From Lachnospiraceae bacterium (GTDB lineage: Bacteria > Bacillota > Clostridia > Lachnospirales > Lachnospiraceae): a DNA stretch of 57,982 nt. The notes below the pieces were generated by a model. That model worked only from the letters and a program-made list of their open reading frames with translations. It did no database searches and was not told the DNA's origin. Position 1 is the stretch's first letter; every line of letters starts with the position of its first letter. The position numbers and the translations under genes were made by a program. The stretch is from contig JAQYBF010000041.1 of NCBI GenBank assembly GCA_029338875.1, forward strand, positions 1-57,982, written 5' to 3'. This document shows positions 17,491 through 27,562 of this stretch, piece by piece.

Positions 17491-18672
17491 TTACAGATAC
17501 TTCTTCAGATCATCAACCTTATTCAGGGCCTCCCAGGGCAGGTTCAGGTCATTTCTTCCGAAGTGGCCGTAAGCTGCGGTCTGACGGTAGATGGGACGGC
17601 GAAGATCCAGCATCTTGATGATTCCTGCCGGACGAAGGTCGAAGTTCTCGCGAACAATGTCAACCAGCTTCTCATCGGAAAGCTTACCGGTTCCGAAGGT
17701 ATCCACATTAATGGAAGTCGGCTCGGCAACACCGATTGCATAGGAAAGCTGGATCTCGCAGCGGTCAGCCAGACCTGCTGCAACGATATTCTTTGCAACA
17801 TAACGGGCTGCATAGGCTGCAGAACGGTCAACCTTGGTGCAGTCCTTGCCGGAGAAGGCTCCGCCGCCGTGACGTGCCATTCCGCCGTAGGTATCTACAA
17901 TGATCTTACGTCCGGTCAGACCTGCATCACCGTGAGGTCCGCCGATAACGAAACGTCCGGTCGGATTGATGAAGAACTTGGTCTTGTCGTCAACCAGCTC
18001 CTTCGGAAGGATCGGATCGAAGACATACTTCTTGATATCCTCATGGATCTGCTCCTGAGTGACATCCTCATCATGCTGAGTGGAAAGGACAACAGCTTCC
18101 AGACGGCTGGGCTTTCCGTTCTCATCATATTCTACAGAAACCTGAGTCTTTCCGTCCGGGCGAAGATACTTCAGGGTACCGTCCTTACGAACATCGGTCA
18201 GACGCTTTGCCAGCTTGTGGGCAAGGTTGATCGGGTAAGGCATATAATCCTCAGTCTCGTTGGTAGCATAGCCGAACATCATTCCCTGGTCGCCGGCACC
18301 GGTATCCAGATCATCCTTCAGCTCACCTGCCTTAGCTTCCAGAGCCTTGTCAACACCCATGGCGATATCAGCGGACTGCTGATCCAGAGCGACCAGAACA
18401 GCGCAGGTATTGCCGTCGAATCCAGTCTTTGCATCGTTGTAGCCGATCTCATTTACGGTCTTACGAACGATCGCGGGGATATCCAGCTTGGCCTTGGTCG
18501 TGATTTCTCCGGTTACCAGGACGAAACCGGTGCAGGCTGCGGTTTCGCAGGCAACACGGCTCATGGGATCCTGCTCCATGCAGGCATCCAGGATTGCGTC
18601 AGAAATTGCATCGCAGACCTTGTCGGGATGTCCTTCTGTAACGGACTCTGATGTGAAAAGTCTCTTTTCCAT
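17491..18672 (-). CDS. metK: S-adenosylmethionine synthetase
   Basis: Makes SAM from methionine and ATP. 393 residues, normal length. Signatures: [10 protein letters not shown] near the N-terminus, [12 protein letters not shown] (ATP-binding hexapeptide region) and [16 protein letters not shown] (P-loop-like phosphate site). The ATG at 18672 is preceded by AAAAGGAG. Expression should be controlled by the SAM-I riboswitch and terminator in the leader, so its own product shuts the gene off. Confidence 0.97.
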   Translation of the reverse strand: MEKRLFTSESVTEGHPDKVCDAISDAILDACMEQDPMSRVACETAACTGFVLVTGEITTKAKLDIPAIVRKTVNEIGYNDAKTGFDGNTCAVLVALDQQSADIAMGVDKALEAKAGELKDDLDTGAGDQGMMFGYATNETEDYMPYPINLAHKLAKRLTDVRKDGTLKYLRPDGKTQVSVEYDENGKPSRLEAVVLSTQHDEDVTQEQIHEDIKKYVFDPILPKELVDDKTKFFINPTGRFVIGGPHGDAGLTGRKIIVDTYGGMARHGGGAFSGKDCTKVDRSAAYAARYVAKNIVAAGLADRCEIQLSYAIGVAEPTSINVDTFGTGKLSDEKLVDIVRENFDLRPAGIIKMLDLRRPIYRQTAAYGHFGRNDLNLPWEALNKVDDLKKYL

Positions 18673-18691
18673 TTTTTTCTCCTTTTGGCAT

Positions 18692-18722
18692 AAAAAATCC
18701 GCCTGATGCAAAGTTCGGCGGA
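18692..18722 (-). terminator. Regulated terminator of the metK SAM riboswitch
   Basis: Minus strand TCCGCC (18717-18722) pairs with GGCGGA (18698-18703), followed by six U (18692-18697). It lies between the S-box aptamer and the metK RBS and is the expected expression platform. Confidence 0.85.
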
Positions 18723-18745
18723 CCAGATCAATAAAGAATAGAAAA

Positions 18746-18852
18746 TTCCCTCATTGTTCGATTTCTCGCTCAGGTTGGCACCTTTCTCACTTGCGTCGGG
18801 GTTGCCGTGGTTTCTCTGATCCTCTGTATCTCCACCACTCTGAATAAAGGAA
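18746..18852 (-). promoter_or_regulatory. SAM-I (S-box) riboswitch aptamer
   Basis: On the minus strand P1 is formed by TTCCTTTATT (18843-18852) and AATGAGGGAA (18746-18755). Between them are the S-box conserved blocks: CAGAGTGGTGGAG, ACCACGGCAACC, AAGGTGCCAACCTGAGCGAG and AACAATGAG. High SAM should stabilise P1 and let the downstream terminator form. Placement before metK is a textbook arrangement. Confidence 0.95.
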
Positions 18853-18949
18853 CTTCTGTATATGAAATTTTCTATACTTAACTTACGATAAAGAATCTAC
18901 ACCCCGCAAGGCGCTTTTTCAATATACATAAACTTGCGTTTGTATGGTC

Positions 18950-20242
18950 TTAAGAGACCTTGAGCTTGAACTTCTGAATCTCATGCTCGCTCGATACCTG
19001 CTCGATCTGGGCACCCAGTCCCTGAAGCTTCTCTGCAAAGGACTCATAGCCTCTCTGGATATAGTAGATATCATCCACAACCGTGATGCCGTCTGCTGCC
19101 AGGCCGGCAATAACCAGGGCCGCACCGGCTCTTAAATCCGGCGACTGAACCCGGGCTCCTGTATAATGATCGACGCCGTTAACAATGGCAACGGTGCCCT
19201 CCACCTGAATATTGGCTCCCATACGGGCCAGCTCATCCACATACTTAAAGCGGTTTTCCCAGATGCTCTCGGTTACAACCGAGGTTCCCTCTGCAATGCC
19301 CAGGACAACGGTCATCTGGGGCTGCATATCCGTCGGGAATCCGGGATAGGGAAGCGTTGCAACCTGGGTATGCCTGAGTCTGCCCTTGGCAATGACCTTT
19401 ACTGCATCATCATATTCCACAACCTGACATCCGGCTTCCACGAGCTTGGCGGTTGTTGCCTCCAGATGCTTGGGGATGACATTTCGGATGGTAACATCTC
19501 CGCCTGTCGCAGCGACAGCGCACATAAAGGTTCCGGCCTCGATCATGTCCGGAATGACGGAATATTCCGTTCCATGCAGATGCTTGACACCGTTGACACG
19601 GATGGACTCGGTACCGGCTCCGCGGATATCGGCTCCCATACTGTTCAGGAAGTTTGCCACGTCTACGACATGGGGCTCACGGGCGCAGTTGTCGATGATG
19701 GTCTTTCCCTCTGCCAGGGAGGCTGCCATCAGGATATTGATCGTAGCGCCTACGGACACCTTATCCAGGTAAATATGGTTGGCCACCAGGCGGTCGGCAT
19801 GGGCTGAAATCAGTCCGTAGCTGATATCCACACTGGCTCCCAGGGCGCGGAAGCCCTTGATATGGAGGTCAATTGGCCGGCTTCCGATATCGCAGCCGCC
19901 CGGCAGAGCAACCTCTGCCTTATGATATTTGCCTAAGAGAGCGCCCAGAAGATAATAAGAGGCGCGGATTCTCTTGATATAATCGTAATCTACAGACAAG
20001 CTGTGGATAGTTGAGCCGTTGATCTCAACGACGTGCTTCTCCGGCCGCTTTACAACCGCACCGATATCCTCGATTGCTCCCAGGAGAACATTCACATCTC
20101 TGACATCCGGAACATTTGACAGACGGACAGTGTCATCTGTCATAACGGCAGCCGCAATAATAGCCAGGGCCGCATTCTTTGCTCCGCCGATCTCAACTTC
20201 TCCGGTCAGGGGATTTCCGCCCTTGATCACATACTGTTCCAT
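18950..20242 (-). CDS. murA: UDP-N-acetylglucosamine 1-carboxyvinyltransferase MurA
   Basis: First committed step of peptidoglycan synthesis (adds enolpyruvate from PEP; fosfomycin target). 430 residues. The active-site Cys is C117 in LPGGCDIGSRP; K22 N23 near the N-terminus (GGAKNAAL) are the UDP-GlcNAc/PEP contact residues. The ATG at 20242 follows AAAGGAAAAAACT; the upstream in-frame reading lies in the end of prsA and was rejected. A GGTCT/AGACC hairpin at the stop codon may mark its end. Confidence 0.96.
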   Translation of the reverse strand: MEQYVIKGGNPLTGEVEIGGAKNAALAIIAAAVMTDDTVRLSNVPDVRDVNVLLGAIEDIGAVVKRPEKHVVEINGSTIHSLSVDYDYIKRIRASYYLLGALLGKYHKAEVALPGGCDIGSRPIDLHIKGFRALGASVDISYGLISAHADRLVANHIYLDKVSVGATINILMAASLAEGKTIIDNCAREPHVVDVANFLNSMGADIRGAGTESIRVNGVKHLHGTEYSVIPDMIEAGTFMCAVAATGGDVTIRNVIPKHLEATTAKLVEAGCQVVEYDDAVKVIAKGRLRHTQVATLPYPGFPTDMQPQMTVVLGIAEGTSVVTESIWENRFKYVDELARMGANIQVEGTVAIVNGVDHYTGARVQSPDLRAGAALVIAGLAADGITVVDDIYYIQRGYESFAEKLQGLGAQIEQVSSEHEIQKFKLKVS

Positions 20243-20312
20243 AGTTTTTTCCTTTCGCTTGAACCAAACGCAAAAGATTATAGCATCCTCTACCCGCTTT
20301 GCAAGTGATTTT

Positions 20313-21512
20313 TTAATTTCCGGTAGAATCCGATGACGTTGAATTCGTAATCGAAGTCGTTCCTGTTGAACTGTCGGTGCTGCTGTCAGTGCCTGTGCTT
20401 GTGTCAGTGGAGCCCGTGCTGTCTGTCGAAGACTTGGAATCCGTGGACTGGTCAATCAGAGTACCCTTGAAACGGTTGATAAAGCGTACCTTCTTCCACA
20501 GGGACTTGTTCAGCTTCCATGTGGACTTGGCCTCCATCTTCTTTAAAGTACTTTCATAATAGTCAGTCTTCTTCTCCGTCTGAAGGCTGGTTCGGTTGGA
20601 TTCCGTCTTTTCCTGGTCTGTTGTCGCATTCATATAGGCCACATAGTAGCCGCTGTTCTTTACATAGACGACATCTGTCGACTGTCCGTCTGACAGTCCG
20701 TCGACTGCCTTCAGAACATCATAGGGAAGACTGCTTCCGCTGGAGATCGTAACGGTTCCCTTCTTCTTTGCCTTCTTCAGATCGGCCGCATCATAGCTGT
20801 AGGTCTCTACGCTTCCGCCGTTTGCGGTAACTGCAGAATCAAAATCAGAAGCGGCTGCAATGGCTTCGGCAGCTGCCTTGGATTTGGCAATATCATCATC
20901 CGAAGGGACATTCAGGTTGCCATCGCTTCCGGTTGAAACCTGATCGGAGAAATAAACAAAATGAATGGTCTTCATATTGGCTTCTTCATCCGTCACCGTG
21001 GTATCAGCCTTGGCCTCAATGGCAGCCTCCATCTTCTGGGTATAAAGCTGATCCTCGAGGTAGCGCTCGACATATTCTTCCTTGGCGCCCAGCTGTTTCT
21101 TTGCAGCCTTGGAGTTTTCCTTCATAAAGGTCCTGGCGGTTTTCTTGATCTCTTTCTTTTCATCCGATGTCAGCGAAACCCCATAGTCCTTGGCATTCTC
21201 TGTCAGATAATAGGCGGTCTTGATTTCATCAAGGATCTGGGACTTGGTGACGGACTCCATAGTGCCCTTTCCGGTCTCGGAAGCCTGGGTCCAGAGATTC
21301 TCATAGCTGGACTCATAGGAAGTCTTATAGAAGACATCGTACATTGCCTGGGTCAGCTTGGCGTTGAAATTCGCATAGCCGTAGGTAATCTTGTCTTTTC
21401 CGCCGTCAATTTTCACCAGTGCCTGATTATCTGTAAAGCTGCAGCCTGTAAATGCTGCTGCAGTGAGACATCCTGCTAAAAGTAAAGCAGCGCCTCTCTT
21501 CTTTGAAAACAT
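20313..21512 (-). CDS. PrsA/SurA-like peptidyl-prolyl isomerase lipoprotein
   Basis: Probable extracytoplasmic foldase. 399 residues. A lipoprotein signal peptide ends in AAFTGC, with lipidated C24. An N-terminal helical chaperone region (about 30-180) is followed by a divergent parvulin-type segment (MKTIHFVYFSDQ, then a serine/alanine-rich helix and GTVTISSGSSLPYDVLKAVDGLSDG, given here in parts: SSGSSLPYDV and KAVDGLSDGQ). A low-complexity Ser/Thr/Asp tail occupies the last 50 residues. Foldases next to mfd are common in Lachnospiraceae. Catalytic competence of the PPIase domain is uncertain. Confidence 0.8.
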   Translation of the reverse strand: MFSKKRGAALLLAGCLTAAAFTGCSFTDNQALVKIDGGKDKITYGYANFNAKLTQAMYDVFYKTSYESSYENLWTQASETGKGTMESVTKSQILDEIKTAYYLTENAKDYGVSLTSDEKKEIKKTARTFMKENSKAAKKQLGAKEEYVERYLEDQLYTQKMEAAIEAKADTTVTDEEANMKTIHFVYFSDQVSTGSDGNLNVPSDDDIAKSKAAAEAIAAASDFDSAVTANGGSVETYSYDAADLKKAKKKGTVTISSGSSLPYDVLKAVDGLSDGQSTDVVYVKNSGYYVAYMNATTDQEKTESNRTSLQTEKKTDYYESTLKKMEAKSTWKLNKSLWKKVRFINRFKGTLIDQSTDSKSSTDSTGSTDTSTGTDSSTDSSTGTTSITNSTSSDSTGN

Positions 21513-21600
21513 GTCTGTCTCTCCTCGTTTCTGATCTAATAGCATTCCATCCCCTGGCCGCCTCTGAAATTTTCAGAAAATTTTTCTGAAGAATTCCTGT

Positions 21601-21632
21601 AAAAGCCTTTCAAAATTCATTCAAAGGCTTCT
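21601..21632 (-). terminator. Hairpin downstream of mfd / in the prsA leader
   Basis: Minus strand AAGCCTTTGAA...TTGAAAGGCTTTT. With only four U it is a weak terminator. It lies about 145 bp after the mfd stop and just after a predicted promoter start, so it may belong to the foldase leader. Confidence 0.45.
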
Positions 21633-21656
21633 GGCGCCATAAGGGCATTATTCAGT

Positions 21657-21685
21657 ATTATATCCGTTTCCTCCGGCTTATTCAA
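21657..21685 (-). promoter_or_regulatory. Predicted promoter of the foldase gene
   Basis: Minus strand TTGAAT (21680-21685), a 17-bp spacer and TATAAT (21657-21662). Confidence 0.65.
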
Positions 21686-21775
21686 CCGCTTCGGCTCATA
21701 CCGCCGGCCACTCTGCTCTGTTCATCCGGCCGCCGGCACTCCGTCCGCCCGGGCCGCAGATTCAGATGGCCCGCT

Positions 21776-24700
21776 TTATTCCTCCTTCTCCGGTCCCTGA
21801 CCGGCCAGCTCATAGAGGCCGTCAGCGAATTCTCTGAGGATGTCCAGGGGCTCCCTCTTCTTGATTCTCGAATCCATCCGGTAGTAGTAATCGAATTCCG
21901 GCCCGTTCTTTCCGGCCATGAGGAAGCGGACATAAGGCGCAAACCGATCCTCGACCAAAGGAAGCTTTGCCACATCAAGCCTTGCCTTCTTATAGAGGAC
22001 AATGCGGAGCATATCCTTGGTCTGCCGCATTTCCGTGATATAGGCATGTCTCGCATAACTTCTGAGCTTTGCGATCTCCACCAGATTCTCCACAGAGCGC
22101 GGCGGTTCCCCGTAGCGGTCGATCAGCTCATCATAGATTTCCGAAGCATCCTCTTCGTTCCGGATGCCAGCAATTCTCTTATAGATATCCAGCCTCTGCA
22201 TTTCATCCGAAATATAGGCCGTCGGGATATAGGCATCCAGATCGATCTCAACCGTGGTATCGAAGTCTTCCTCGACCTCCTCGCCCTTTTCCTTCTTCAC
22301 CGCCTCATTCAGCATCTTGCAGTACAGGTCGTAGCCGACCGCTTCCATGTGGCCGTGCTGCTCTTTTCCGAGCATATTGCCTGCCCCGCGGATTTCCAGG
22401 TCCCGCATGGCGATCTTGAAGCCGGATCCTAAGTCCGTAAATTCCCGGATGGCAGAAAGCCGCTTCTCGGCATCCTCTTTCAGGATCTTGTCCTTCTTAT
22501 AAAGGAAGAAGGCATAGGCGGTCCTCGAGCTTCTGCCGACCCGTCCTCTCAGCTGATAAAGCTGGGAAAGTCCCATGCGGTCAGCATCGCTGATAATGAT
22601 GGTATTGACGTTTGGAATATCCAGGCCGATCTCAATAATGGTGGTAGCGACCAGGATATCAATCTCCTGGTTTAAGAAGCGCGCCATAATCTCTTCCAGA
22701 TCGTTCTTGTTCATCTGGCCGTGAGCATAAGCCACCGTGGCCTCCGGCACAAGCTCCTGGATCCGGGCAGCTACATCCGCTATATTCCGGACCCGGTTGG
22801 TAACGAAATAGACCTGGCCGTCCCTGGACAGCTCCCTGGCAATGGCCTCCCGGATCATTTCCTCGTTATATTCAAAGACAAAGGTCTGGATGGGCTGACG
22901 GTCGATCGGCGCCTCTTCCAGGACACTCATGTCTCGGATGCCGACCAGGCTCATGTGGAGGGTCCGGGGAATGGGTGTGGCAGAAAGAGAAAGCACATCC
23001 ACGTTTTTCTTCATCTGCTTGATCTTTTCCTTGTGGCGGACGCCGAACCGCTGCTCCTCATCGATGATCAGAAGGCCCAGGTCCTTGAATTTCACATCAC
23101 TTGACAGAGCCCTGTGAGTTCCGATCACGATATCCACCAGCCCCTGCTGCAGCCGCTTTATTGTCTCCTTCTGCTGGGTCTCCGAGCGGAAACGGGAAAG
23201 CTCCGCAATGGTGACCGGATAGTCCTTCATTCTCTGGACGAAATTATTGTAGATCTGATCGCAGAGGATGGTCGTCGGAGCAAGATAGACCACCTGCTTG
23301 TTTTCCTGGACAGCCTTGAAGGCAGCCCGCATAGCGATCTCCGTCTTTCCGTAGCCGACATCTCCGCAGATCAGCCGGTCCATGATTTTCGGAGATTCCA
23401 TATCCCTTTTGACATCTTCTATGGCTGAAAGCTGGCTGTCGGTTTCCTCATAGGGAAAGGATTCCTCAAACTCCTTCTGCCACTCAGTATCCGGACCGTA
23501 GGCATAGCCCTTGTCTTCCTGACGGACGGCATAGAGGTCCACCAGATCCTTGGCAATGACACCGACAGCAGACTGCACCTTCTGCTTGGTTCGCGACCAT
23601 TCCTGACCGCCCAGGGTATTGAGCTTGGGTTTTTTCCCGTCTGCTCCGCCATATTTCTGAATACTGTCCAGCTGTGTGGCCAGGACATAGAGGACGGAGC
23701 CCCTGGCATATTCAATCTTGATATAGTCCTTTAAGACCCCGTCAACTTCGATTTTCTCAATGCCGCGGTAGATGCCGAGTCCGTGATTCTCATGAACCAC
23801 ATAGTCTCCCGGTGTCAGATCCCGGAAGCCGGAAATCTTATCTCCCTCGTACTTCCTCTGCTTCTTTTTTCTCTTCTTCCGTCTCTGGCCAAAGATATCC
23901 GACTCGGAAATAATGACAAAGCCGCTGTCCGGAAACTCAAAGCCTCGTCCGATCTGTCCGTAGGTCACCATGACCTCACCTGGCCTGATCTCCTTGTCAT
24001 AGCTTTCGGAATAGAAGGCCGTCACATCGTTCTGCAGGAGATCCTGAGCCAGGCGCTTTCCCCTGGTCCTGGACGGGCTGACCAGAAGAACCCTCTCCTT
24101 CCGTTTCCGGTAGATCGAAAGCTCCTTCAGGAGAAGCTCAAAGCTTCCATTATAGCTTGTTCCCTGCTGCATATCGATGTGATACTGACCGGCCACGGGG
24201 ACAATTCTTCCGGCCACATCCAGGGTGGAAAGAACCACTCCGGAAAAAGTCTGCAGACGGAAGAGCAGGTTATTCACGCTGATCAGAAGCTCCATCTGAC
24301 CGGGAAGCAGATTTCCCTTGAGAAGACGGTGCTGCATGGAATCCTGGAATTCCCGTTCAATCTCATCCACATTCTCCCGTAGACGCCGTCCCTCGTCGAG
24401 AAGAATCAGGCTGTCCTTGGGAAGATAATCGAGAAGACAGCCGGCATCCGGGAAGAAATAAGGCAGATAGCTTTCAATATCCTGCCTGCTCCAGCCGGAG
24501 GAGATCCGCTCGATTGCTTCCTCTGTCGTCCTCTTTAACTGATAGGCAGCCTCGGTCTGCATTTTAGACCGAAAGCTCTCATAAAGCTGATCCAGATCCT
24601 TCTGCATTTTCTCCAGGCCCTTCTCCCGATCCTCGGCTGAAAGGACAAATTCAACAGCAGGTATGATCCGGACTGTCTCCAGATTTTCCGTAGACCTCTG

Positions 24701-25330
24701 GGATCCAACTTCAAATAGTTTGATGGAATCGACCTCATCACCGAAGAGCTCAATCCGGACCGGATGGTCCAGGTTCAGAGGGAAAATATCGATGATGCCG
24801 CCGCGGACCGAAAACTGGCCCTTCTCTTCCACCATGGGGAGAGCCTCATAGCCATCCTGGACCAGAAACTTCCGGAATTCCTCCAGATCGATCTCATCAT
24901 CCAGGGAAATGGTCCGGATACCCAGACGGAAATCCTCCGCCCCGGGCAGGCGGTTCAAAAGGGCTCCGGCCGTGGTCACTATGGTCAGAGGCTGCCCGGA
25001 AAGGATCGCATCCAAAGCAGTTACCCGGGGAATGGTCAGCGCATTGCCGCGGACATCCGACTGGAAAAAGAGCAGGTCCTTGCCCGGGAAATAGTAAGTC
25101 TCCGGGTCAAAGGCCAGCATTTCATCATAGAGGTCCCTGGCCCTCTGCTCCTCGCTTGTCACCAGAATTTTAACCGGAAAGTCATAGCCCAGGGCGAAGC
25201 TCACCAGGGCCTTCCCCGCATCCGTCACACCGGACAGCTGAAGGTATTCCGCTTTCTTATGTTTTTTCAGACGGTCTTTCAGTTCTTCGACATCCGAAAG
25301 ACCTTGAAAGGGTGATAAAAAGACATTCAT
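21776..25330 (-). CDS. mfd: Transcription-repair coupling factor Mfd
   Basis: Removes RNA polymerase stalled at DNA lesions and recruits UvrA. 1184 residues, full length. A UvrB-like N-terminal part, the polymerase-interacting domain around DYVVHENHGLGIYRG (about 505-520), then the RecG-like motor with Walker A GDVGYGKTE (about 652-660), DEEQRFG (about 757) and the motif VI-type QLRGRVGRS, and a TRCF C-terminal domain. The ATG at 25330 has AGGAG 8 nt upstream. It starts 5 bp after the pth stop; the pair is conserved in Firmicutes. Confidence 0.97.
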   Translation of the reverse strand: MNVFLSPFQGLSDVEELKDRLKKHKKAEYLQLSGVTDAGKALVSFALGYDFPVKILVTSEEQRARDLYDEMLAFDPETYYFPGKDLLFFQSDVRGNALTIPRVTALDAILSGQPLTIVTTAGALLNRLPGAEDFRLGIRTISLDDEIDLEEFRKFLVQDGYEALPMVEEKGQFSVRGGIIDIFPLNLDHPVRIELFGDEVDSIKLFEVGSQRSTENLETVRIIPAVEFVLSAEDREKGLEKMQKDLDQLYESFRSKMQTEAAYQLKRTTEEAIERISSGWSRQDIESYLPYFFPDAGCLLDYLPKDSLILLDEGRRLRENVDEIEREFQDSMQHRLLKGNLLPGQMELLISVNNLLFRLQTFSGVVLSTLDVAGRIVPVAGQYHIDMQQGTSYNGSFELLLKELSIYRKRKERVLLVSPSRTRGKRLAQDLLQNDVTAFYSESYDKEIRPGEVMVTYGQIGRGFEFPDSGFVIISESDIFGQRRKKRKKKQRKYEGDKISGFRDLTPGDYVVHENHGLGIYRGIEKIEVDGVLKDYIKIEYARGSVLYVLATQLDSIQKYGGADGKKPKLNTLGGQEWSRTKQKVQSAVGVIAKDLVDLYAVRQEDKGYAYGPDTEWQKEFEESFPYEETDSQLSAIEDVKRDMESPKIMDRLICGDVGYGKTEIAMRAAFKAVQENKQVVYLAPTTILCDQIYNNFVQRMKDYPVTIAELSRFRSETQQKETIKRLQQGLVDIVIGTHRALSSDVKFKDLGLLIIDEEQRFGVRHKEKIKQMKKNVDVLSLSATPIPRTLHMSLVGIRDMSVLEEAPIDRQPIQTFVFEYNEEMIREAIARELSRDGQVYFVTNRVRNIADVAARIQELVPEATVAYAHGQMNKNDLEEIMARFLNQEIDILVATTIIEIGLDIPNVNTIIISDADRMGLSQLYQLRGRVGRSSRTAYAFFLYKKDKILKEDAEKRLSAIREFTDLGSGFKIAMRDLEIRGAGNMLGKEQHGHMEAVGYDLYCKMLNEAVKKEKGEEVEEDFDTTVEIDLDAYIPTAYISDEMQRLDIYKRIAGIRNEEDASEIYDELIDRYGEPPRSVENLVEIAKLRSYARHAYITEMRQTKDMLRIVLYKKARLDVAKLPLVEDRFAPYVRFLMAGKNGPEFDYYYRMDSRIKKREPLDILREFADGLYELAGQGPEKEE

Positions 25331-25335
25331 GTCTC

Positions 25336-25905
25336 TTACTCCTGCAGTCCGTTGTATTTTGTCATTGCATCATCGAAGCGGCCGTCCAGAAGAAGCTCCA
25401 GACAGTCGGCCGCATCCTGACAGATCCGATCCAGCTTCTCCCTTTCCTCTGCCGGCAGATGGCCCAGAACATGGGCCACCATATCCTGACCGGCTTCCAG
25501 CCGTCCGACGCCCAGGCGGACTCTGGTGAATTCCTCTGTACCCAGGCAGGAAATAATGCTCTTCAAGCCGTTGTGGCCTCCGGCGGAGCCTTTTTTCCGT
25601 ATCCGCATACGGCCGGCATCCAGCATGACATCATCGCAGAAAACGATCAGATCCTCCGGGGCCAGCTTATAATAATCCATCAGGGCCCGGATGCTTTCTC
25701 CGCTGTTATTCATATAGGTCTGGGGCTTTACAAGAAGAACACTGTGAGATCCGATCCGGCCTCTGCCGGTCAGAGCCTTCCCCTCTTCCTTCTGAATCGT
25801 GATGCCGTATTTTTCTGCGATGCAGTCGATAGCATCAAAGCCTGCATTATGGCGGGTTTTCTGATATTTCAATCCCGGATTTCCCAATCCTGCGATGATC
25901 TGCAT
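25336..25905 (-). CDS. pth: Peptidyl-tRNA hydrolase
   Basis: Recycles peptidyl-tRNA released prematurely from ribosomes. 189 residues. Starts with the family's IIAGLGNPG, catalytic histidine H19 (TRHNAGF), and carries the KPQTYMNNSGE and GSAGGHNGLKS blocks. The ATG at 25905 has AGGAGGAAG upstream; the longer reading from 26007 crosses the predicted promoter. It heads a pth-mfd operon. Confidence 0.96.
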   Translation of the reverse strand: MQIIAGLGNPGLKYQKTRHNAGFDAIDCIAEKYGITIQKEEGKALTGRGRIGSHSVLLVKPQTYMNNSGESIRALMDYYKLAPEDLIVFCDDVMLDAGRMRIRKKGSAGGHNGLKSIISCLGTEEFTRVRLGVGRLEAGQDMVAHVLGHLPAEEREKLDRICQDAADCLELLLDGRFDDAMTKYNGLQE

Positions 25906-26009
25906 GTCTTCCTCCTGAAGCTGTCTTTCTATATGTTTACTGATTTTCTTTGAATTTCTTATGAATAATTTCAACCAGGCAGACTCTGTAGACAAAGTCT
26001 TGCGCAATA

Positions 26010-26038
26010 TCTATAGCATTTTTCCTTGGCTTTTGCAA
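26010..26038 (-). promoter_or_regulatory. Predicted promoter of pth-mfd
   Basis: Minus strand TTGCAA (26033-26038), a 17-bp spacer and TATAGA (26010-26015), about 100 bp before the pth ATG. Confidence 0.65.
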
Positions 26039-26103
26039 TTTTAACTGATGGAATCAGAGAAAAAGCCATAAGTAGACAGTCGCAAAGCTATAGAAAAAGC
26101 CAC

Positions 26104-26143
26104 AGAAAAAGACCGGGGACAGGTCCTGCCTTTCCCCGGTCTG
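26104..26143 (-). terminator. Intrinsic terminator of glgC-glgD-spoVG
   Basis: Minus strand AGACCGGGGA...TCCCCGGTCT stem followed by TTTTTCTG, 16 bp after the spoVG stop. Confidence 0.85.
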
Positions 26144-26158
26144 AATGACTGACTGCCA

Positions 26159-26425
26159 TTACCCTTCTTCCAGAATATCCTTCCGATAACGGTCCAGAAT
26201 CATATTCTGCAGCTGTTCCCGCGTCTCCGAGCGGATCGGATGAGCTATATCCTTATACTCACCATCCGACGCTTTTCGGCTGGGCATTGCAATGAAGAGT
26301 CCCTTTTCCCCCTCAATCACTTTAATGTCATGGACTACAAATTCATTGTCAATGGTGATAGAGGCTACGGCCTTCATTTTGCCCTCTTTCTCTATCTTAC
26401 GTATTCTGATATCCGTAATATTCAT
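26159..26425 (-). CDS. spoVG: Regulatory RNA/DNA-binding protein SpoVG
   Basis: 88 residues with the full conserved core: [32 protein letters not shown] and YKDIAHPI. SpoVG is a nucleic-acid-binding regulator found in many non-sporulating Firmicutes, so it is not evidence for sporulation. It follows glgD by 12 bp and precedes a strong terminator. Its neighbour pth is the usual downstream partner, but glmU is replaced here by the ADP-glucose pyrophosphorylase genes. Confidence 0.95.
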   Translation of the reverse strand: MNITDIRIRKIEKEGKMKAVASITIDNEFVVHDIKVIEGEKGLFIAMPSRKASDGEYKDIAHPIRSETREQLQNMILDRYRKDILEEG

Positions 26426-26437
26426 ATCGGCCCCCTG

Positions 26438-27562
26438 TTATACTCCGTAACGGTTCTGCTTCTCCGAGACAACCATAATGCTGTCCTTGCCGACATAGCT
26501 TGTATTACTCAGTAAGGTTTCATTGCTCTCAACAATACAGTTCTCTACATATACATTATCCCCGATGTATGCTCCGTTCATGATGATGGAATTCTTGATG
26601 GTACAGCCGTTTCCGACAAATACCTTCTTGAAGAGAACGGAATTCTCGACGTGACTGTTGATGATGCTGCCGCTGGCGATCAGGCTGTTCTTGACCTCTG
26701 CGCCCTCATTGTATTTGGCCGGTGCCAGATCCATGGCCTTGGAATAGATCGGCGCGCCTTCCGCGAACATATGCATGCGGACATCTCTGTTGAGGAAATC
26801 CATATTGGTCCGATAGTAAGCATCGATCGTTGATATATTGCGCCAGTAGTCATCCAGCATGTAACCGTAGATTTTCTTCATGCCCAGATAACGGATCAGG
26901 ATATCGGTAACAAAGTTGTATCTGCCTTCCCGGTTGGACTGTTCCAGAAGCTCGATCAGAGCACGGCGGCGGATGACATAGATACCGGTCGATACGATAT
27001 TGGAATGAGCAACCATGGGTTTCTCTTCAAAATCTGTAATCTGGCCGTCCGTATCCATCTTGACCACACCGAAACGCTTGATATCGTCCCCTTCCGGGCA
27101 CTTGGCGCATACAACGGTGATATTGGCCTGCTTCTGAATGTGATAATCCAGAACCTTGTTGAAGTCCATCTTATAAATGCAGTCGCCGCTAGCGATGATG
27201 ACATAGGGCTCATGACGTTCCTTGAGGAAATCAATGTTCTGCCACATGGCATCTGCGGTTCCCCGGTACCACCAGCTGTTATTGGTGGTTACGGTCGGCG
27301 TGAAGACAAAGAGTCCGCCCTGCTTACGTCCGAAATTCCACCACTTGGAGGAATTCAAATGCTCATTCAGGGAACGTGCATTGTACTGCGACAGTACGGC
27401 TACTGTCTGCACGTGCGAGTTCGTCATATTGGAAAGGGTAAAGTCGATGCTCCGGTAGCTGCCCGCTACAGGCATGGCTGCGATTGCCCGCTTATCTGAA
27501 AGCGACCCCATCCGTGTATTGTTTCCACCTGCGAGAATTATTCCCAATGCCTTCATGCTCAT
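26438..27562 (-). CDS. glgD: Glucose-1-phosphate adenylyltransferase subunit GlgD
   Basis: Partner subunit of ADP-glucose pyrophosphorylase. 374 residues: a nucleotidyltransferase domain beginning [15 protein letters not shown], then a left-handed beta-helix with hexapeptide repeats (about 280-365). GlgD proteins are thought to be non-catalytic and to modulate GlgC. The start codon overlaps the glgC stop as ATGA, which couples the two in equal amounts; a second ATG two codons later is also possible. Confidence 0.93.
   Translation of the reverse strand: MSMKALGIILAGGNNTRMGSLSDKRAIAAMPVAGSYRSIDFTLSNMTNSHVQTVAVLSQYNARSLNEHLNSSKWWNFGRKQGGLFVFTPTVTTNNSWWYRGTADAMWQNIDFLKERHEPYVIIASGDCIYKMDFNKVLDYHIQKQANITVVCAKCPEGDDIKRFGVVKMDTDGQITDFEEKPMVAHSNIVSTGIYVIRRRALIELLEQSNREGRYNFVTDILIRYLGMKKIYGYMLDDYWRNISTIDAYYRTNMDFLNRDVRMHMFAEGAPIYSKAMDLAPAKYNEGAEVKNSLIASGSIINSHVENSVLFKKVFVGNGCTIKNSIIMNGAYIGDNVYVENCIVESNETLLSNTSYVGKDSIMVVSEKQNRYGV

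Noticed and set aside
26159-26425. SpoVG as evidence for sporulation
   Set aside because: SpoVG is common in non-sporulating Firmicutes, and the spore-specific neighbours are missing here.
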